DNA of 11,049 nt from Holdemanella porci (GTDB lineage: Bacteria > Bacillota_I > Bacilli_A > Erysipelotrichales > Erysipelotrichaceae). Shown here in pieces: positions 9,428-11,049 of this stretch (positions within the stretch are counted from its first letter, which is position 1; each line of letters starts with the position of its first letter). The position numbers and the translations under genes were made by a program. The notes below the pieces were generated by a model. It was given only the letters and a program-made list of their open reading frames with translations. It did not search any database and was not told the DNA's origin. The stretch spans positions 1-11,049 of the forward strand of contig NZ_JAHQVB010000065.1 of NCBI RefSeq assembly GCF_019052655.1. Direction: 5' to 3'.

Positions 9428-9823
9428 TTACATAAATTTATTTTTTTCAGCGACATGTGCGATATGTCTACTATCATATTTAATCTCATATTTTTGCTCG
9501 CTTTTAGAACAGTCTGACTCTTCATAAAAAAATTTATGCATCGTTTCAAAACTACTAAAATTAGACATATTTTCTCGAGCAGGTAAATAAGTTGGATCTA
9601 AACACCACGCCGCTCTAAAATGTTTCATTGCTAGAATATGATTACGTTTTTTTTCATATATAATCCCTAATAAATTATGAGGTATAGCAGAATTTGGATG
9701 TTTTGACATAAAATTGCAAATAATTTGAATAGCTTCTTGTAATTTACCAGAACAAATAAGCTTTTTCATTTCTAAACAAAAGTATTTTTCATTTTCCTCA
9801 TCGCCGTTGAGTATAGTATTCAT
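9428..9823 (-). CDS. Small TPR-repeat protein in the kdp operon, function unknown
   Basis: This 131-residue soluble protein has no signal peptide or membrane helix. Residues about 48-81 form a good tetratricopeptide repeat (pattern N-LLG-Y, then A at the turn, F--A and LDPTY). Residues about 15-47 look like a preceding degenerate repeat (LICSGKLQEAIQIICNFM then KHPNSA). The C-terminal 45 residues are polar and charged, with no motif I recognise. It starts 27 bp after kdpF, with GAGGAAGG before the ATG, and stops 14 bp before kdpA, so it is almost certainly co-transcribed with the pump. TPR pairs normally bind peptides or proteins. I infer an assembly or regulatory factor for the Kdp complex or its sensors. 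It is not one of the standard Kdp subunits. Confidence 0.85.
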   Translation of the reverse strand: MNTILNGDEENEKYFCLEMKKLICSGKLQEAIQIICNFMSKHPNSAIPHNLLGIIYEKKRNHILAMKHFRAAWCLDPTYLPARENMSNFSSFETMHKFFYEESDCSKSEQKYEIKYDSRHIAHVAEKNKFM

Positions 9824-9850
9824 ATTACCTTCCTCTTTCTATAATATAAG

Positions 9851-9928
9851 TTAAAATTTATCTGGGTTTACCAAAGCATACAAAAGATAACAAGAAAGTA
9901 ATATAATAATTACTATCATAATAAACAT
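9851..9928 (-). CDS. kdpF: KdpF, small stabilising subunit of KdpFABC
   Basis: This 25-codon frame encodes a single hydrophobic helix (MFIMIVIIILLSC) ending in YLLYALVNPDKF. The tail matches the KdpF family signature (E. coli ends YLVYALINAEAF). KdpF is the lipid-like small subunit that stabilises the KdpABC complex in the membrane. It sits in the expected place upstream of kdpA, although a TPR gene intervenes. The start follows AGAGGTGATGATAA, a moderate ribosome binding site, 12 bp after the preceding small gene. Short genes like this are often missed by gene finders. Confidence 0.87.
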   Translation of the reverse strand: MFIMIVIIILLSCYLLYALVNPDKF

Positions 9929-9940
9929 TTATCATCACCT

Positions 9941-10033
9941 CTATCTTTTTAATTCTTTATCAATCCAATTTACAAACCCTGTCATAAGAAAAAACGAAAT
10001 AACTAAAATAGATAACATGATTACATCAATCAT
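9941..10033 (-). CDS. 30-aa single-pass membrane peptide at the head of the kdp operon
   Basis: An ATG at 10031-10033 with a near-perfect GAGGAGG site six bases upstream opens a 30-codon frame. The peptide has one hydrophobic helix (about residues 3-20, with ILVISFFLMTGF) followed by a charged cytoplasmic-type tail, VNWIDKELKR. This shape resembles the small hydrophobic peptides encoded ahead of kdpA in some Gram-positive kdp operons, such as the kdpZ/kdpY genes reported in Clostridium acetobutylicum. I recall that comparison rather than having computed it. It is 12 bp from kdpF. It could be a second small subunit of the pump or a membrane-bound regulator. The strong ribosome binding site and position make it very likely to be translated. 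Confidence 0.75.
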   Translation of the reverse strand: MIDVIMLSILVISFFLMTGFVNWIDKELKR

Positions 10034-10082
10034 AAATTTCCTCCTCACCATTAAATTCACAATCTCTTTATCCTTAGGACAG

Positions 10083-10137
10083 AAGTATTTTAATACTTTC
10101 AGAATTAAAATAGGTTTAAAAAAAAGAACTTAAAATT
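10083..10137 (-). promoter_or_regulatory. Candidate kdp promoter/operator region: 16-bp palindrome plus T-rich block
   Basis: AAGTATT-TT-AATACTT (10083-10098) is a perfect 7-bp inverted repeat about 50 bp upstream of the first small gene. On the minus strand a weak -35 (TTAAAC, plus 10114-10119) and -10 (TATTAA, plus 10090-10095) are separated by 18 bp, and the -10 lies inside the palindrome. Upstream is a T-rich block reading TTCTTTTTTTTAAACC, which resembles the T-rich KdpE target ahead of E. coli kdpFABC. A poor core promoter next to such a block fits an activator-dependent promoter. All assignments here are inference from pattern. Confidence 0.35.
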
Positions 10138-10158
10138 AAAATTAAATTAAAATTAAAT
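10130..10158. repeat. AT-only tandem repeat upstream of the kdp promoter
   Basis: The stretch is made of repeated AAATTAA/AAAATTA units and contains no G or C. It lies directly upstream of the T-rich candidate KdpE site. It may be an intrinsically curved or UP-element-like sequence, or simply low-complexity drift at the boundary between the kdp leader and the mobile-element remnant. Confidence 0.6.
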
Positions 10159-10206
10159 ACTAGCTTAACGCTATACTATACAAACTATACTTTTGTAGCA
10201 AGCACA

Positions 10207-10226
10207 GTAAGTGTGTACCCACTTAC
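10207..10226 (+). other. oriT-like inverted repeat (candidate nic region)
   Basis: GTAAGTG-TGTACC-CACTTAC is a perfect 7-bp inverted repeat with a 6-bp spacer. It resembles the nic regions of MOB-P/Q type plasmids (TAAGTGCGCCCT in RSF1010 and the related pIP501/pC221 group). It lies about 110 bp upstream of a mobC fragment on the same strand, the usual position of an oriT relative to its relaxosome gene. Three CTATAC repeats (10171, 10176, 10185) lie just before it. The resemblance to the nic consensus is from memory and partial. Confidence 0.5.
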
Positions 10227-10237
10227 CGAAAATTGAT

Positions 10238-10271
10238 GAAGCAGCCCCTTATGGAACTGCTTCTTTTTTTA
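10238..10271 (+). terminator. Rho-independent terminator
   Basis: GAAGCAG (10238-10244) pairs perfectly with CTGCTTC (10257-10263), and seven T residues follow on the plus strand. No complete gene remains upstream on that strand; its promoter region or gene may have been lost, or this may be a leader attenuator ahead of mobC. The minus-strand side lacks a T run, so it acts on plus-strand transcripts only. Confidence 0.8.
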
Positions 10272-10334
10272 GCAATTTTAACTTGTTAGGGAGAACTCTA
10301 AGGCCCCATTTTTTAGACAAAGGAAGTGATTGTC

Positions 10335-10463
10335 GTGACACATAGAATTAGAAATGTTCAGCTCAAAATTAATTTAACTGAAGAAGAAAAAGCATTATTT
10401 CAAAAGAAAATGAAGATGGCTAATTGTAAGACCATGAACCATTTTATAATACCATTCGCTTAA
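10335..10463 (+). pseudogene. mobC: Truncated mobC (relaxosome accessory protein) fragment
   Basis: A GTG start with GGAAG eight to nine bases upstream opens a frame whose first 39 residues fit the MobC family of small mobilization proteins: HRIRNVQLKINLTEEEKALF, then MANCKTMNHFI. MobC proteins normally run to well over 100 residues and continue with an Arg-Lys-Cys-type segment after HFI. Here the frame instead continues IPFA and stops, 42 codons in all. The break coincides with the first copy of a TTTTATAATA repeat found twice more downstream, suggesting a recombination or insertion junction. MobC assists the relaxase at oriT during conjugative mobilization; no relaxase follows in the window. 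The family match is from recognition, not a search. Confidence 0.7.
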
Positions 10464-10612
10464 TTTTCTGTAGTTTTTATGAAAACAATACCTTTTATAA
10501 TACCAATCAAACGAATTTAGAGCAATTTATAAAGAATATAGCAACTTTTTTAATGTCAACCGTCTATTTTTCGGCGTCTTTTTTTGAAAACAGCGACTTT
10601 TATAATAACAAT
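10442..10612. repeat. Imperfect direct repeats sharing TTTTATAATAMCA
   Basis: A 34-bp unit at 10474-10507 recurs at 10579-10612 with 28 of 34 bases identical; both contain TGAAAACA and end in TTTTATAATA(C/A)CAAT. A shorter copy, TTTTATAATACCATTCG, at 10442-10458 lies at the point where mobC is broken. Starts of the TTTTATAATA core are at 10442, 10493 and 10598, i.e. 51 and 105 bp apart. They could be iterons, recombination sites, or copies from local duplication. Confidence 0.65.
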
Positions 10613-10705
10613 ATGTTATATTTTACTGCGTTTAACCTCAATAACACATAATTCCTATATTCAAAACACATGTATAGCGTATTTTTCACTTATATTTTGA
10701 AAGAC

Positions 10706-10792
10706 ACATTAAAAAAGGTGTCATTTAAAATCAAACGTTAAAAGTTCAATGATATCAGTAACCCATCAACATTAAAAAGGGCGTCATATTAA
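10706..10792. repeat. Second pair of imperfect direct repeats
   Basis: ACATTAAAAAAGGTGTCATT at 10706-10725 recurs in altered form, ACATTAAAAAGGGCGTCATA, at 10769-10788, and both continue into a TTAA. The first copy also forms a short hairpin, GACAC with GTGTC. The spacing is 63 bp. No function can be read from sequence. Confidence 0.5.
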
Positions 10793-10847
10793 CTATGTGG
10801 TGGTAAATTAGTTGCTATATTTTCTTCATGAATTTAATAACAAAAAT

Positions 10848-10883
10848 GAGCAACCCCCGTTATCAGAGAGTTGCTCTTTTATT
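10848..10883. terminator. Bidirectional intrinsic terminator
   Basis: GAGCAAC (10848-10854) pairs perfectly with GTTGCTC (10870-10876). TTTTATTA follows on the plus strand, and on the minus strand the stem is followed by ATTTTTGTTATT. It lies about 110 bp beyond the stop of the minus-strand gene that enters from the right edge, so it probably ends that transcript. Confidence 0.7.
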
Positions 10884-10933
10884 AAATCTATATACTACGC
10901 TTTACTATTTGTAGTTATCTTTCCATTTTAAAT

Positions 10934-10955
10934 TGGCGTAAGTGTGGCGTAAATG
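10934..10955. repeat. 11-bp tandem direct repeat TGGCGTAARTG x2
   Basis: TGGCGTAAGTG is followed without a gap by TGGCGTAAATG, with 10 of 11 bases identical. It lies between the terminator at 10848 and the stop of the partial gene at 10994. Short tandem repeats of this kind often serve as arm-type binding sites for tyrosine recombinases at the ends of integrative elements, but no integrase gene is visible here. Confidence 0.55.
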
Positions 10956-10993
10956 TGTAAATTTACAACCAAAAATTACTAATTTTTTTAATT

Positions 10994-11049
10994 CTAGTAA
11001 AGCTTAGCTCCTGCAGGAATCTTGTCATCAACCATCAATAAGTTTAGTC
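10994..11049 (-). CDS. Partial gene, last 17 codons of an unrecognised protein
   Basis: The minus-strand frame entering from the right edge ends at a TAG (10994-10996) and reads LNLLMVDDKIPAGAKLY. Too little remains for family recognition. The terminator beyond it supports a real gene, but the other frames are also short here, so confidence is limited. Confidence 0.35.
   Translation of the reverse strand, partial: LNLLMVDDKIPAGAKLY

Larger units (their letters stand above)
10464..10993. other. 530-bp stretch without a credible gene
   Basis: I find no frame here with a good start, ribosome binding site and protein-like composition on either strand. The stretch holds the 34-bp direct repeats, a second repeat pair, a bidirectional terminator and an 11-bp tandem repeat, each listed separately. 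It looks like non-coding or decayed mobile-element DNA. Confidence 0.6.

Noticed and set aside
9328..9549. 73-codon minus-strand frame spanning the TPR-kdpA junction
   Set aside because: It overlaps two well supported genes in another frame and has no recognisable protein features.
10034..10200. Possible cyclic di-AMP (ydaO-type) riboswitch in the kdp leader
   Set aside because: Such riboswitches precede some Gram-positive K+ transport genes, but this leader is almost entirely A and T and shows none of the conserved GC-rich helices.
10905..11003. Minus-strand frame containing HLRHTYANL, resembling box II of tyrosine recombinases
   Set aside because: The match is encoded entirely by the 11-bp tandem repeat, is followed by a stop after a few residues, and lacks the rest of the catalytic domain. 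It is more likely coincidence, though it could be a decayed integrase end.
1..11049. CRISPR arrays, tRNA or rRNA genes
   Set aside because: No regularly spaced repeat array and no tRNA- or rRNA-like sequence was seen on either strand.

Overview
The window is AT-rich DNA of a low-GC Bacillota type. Strong GGAGG ribosome binding sites, tight gene packing and a MobC fragment of the kind seen on enterococcal and clostridial mobile elements support this. I cannot name the genus from sequence alone; Enterococcaceae-like or Clostridia-like are both possible. About 90% of the window is one minus-strand gene cluster for the high-affinity Kdp potassium-uptake system.

Reading on the minus strand (high to low coordinate) the order is: a 30-aa single-pass membrane peptide, a 25-aa KdpF, a 131-aa TPR protein, KdpA, KdpB, KdpC, then a 128-bp gap containing an extended -10 promoter, then KdpE and two KdpD-like proteins. 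KdpFABC looks intact: all four KdpA filter loops and all key P-type ATPase residues of KdpB are present. The regulator comes before the sensors, the reverse of the usual kdpDE order.

The most interesting feature is the sensor. Instead of one KdpD of about 900 residues there are two adjacent, partly redundant proteins. One (kinase half, about 653 aa) has USP, membrane and GAF domains plus a complete histidine kinase but no KdpD N-terminal P-loop domain. The other (636 aa) has the P-loop domain, USP, membrane and GAF domains but stops exactly where the kinase would begin. The shared middle is paralogous, so this looks like tandem duplication with reciprocal loss. The two USP domains carry different versions of the motif reported for cyclic di-AMP binding in staphylococcal KdpD.

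The flanks look like mobile-element debris. On the right (10,200-11,049) are an oriT-like inverted repeat, a strong terminator, a truncated mobC, a 34-bp imperfect direct repeat pair, a second repeat pair, a bidirectional terminator, an 11-bp tandem repeat and the last codons of an unknown minus-strand gene. On the left (1-213) are a 12-bp perfect inverted repeat and the tail of an unknown plus-strand gene that converges on the cluster. This suggests, but does not prove, that the Kdp cluster lies in or next to a mobilizable element or plasmid.
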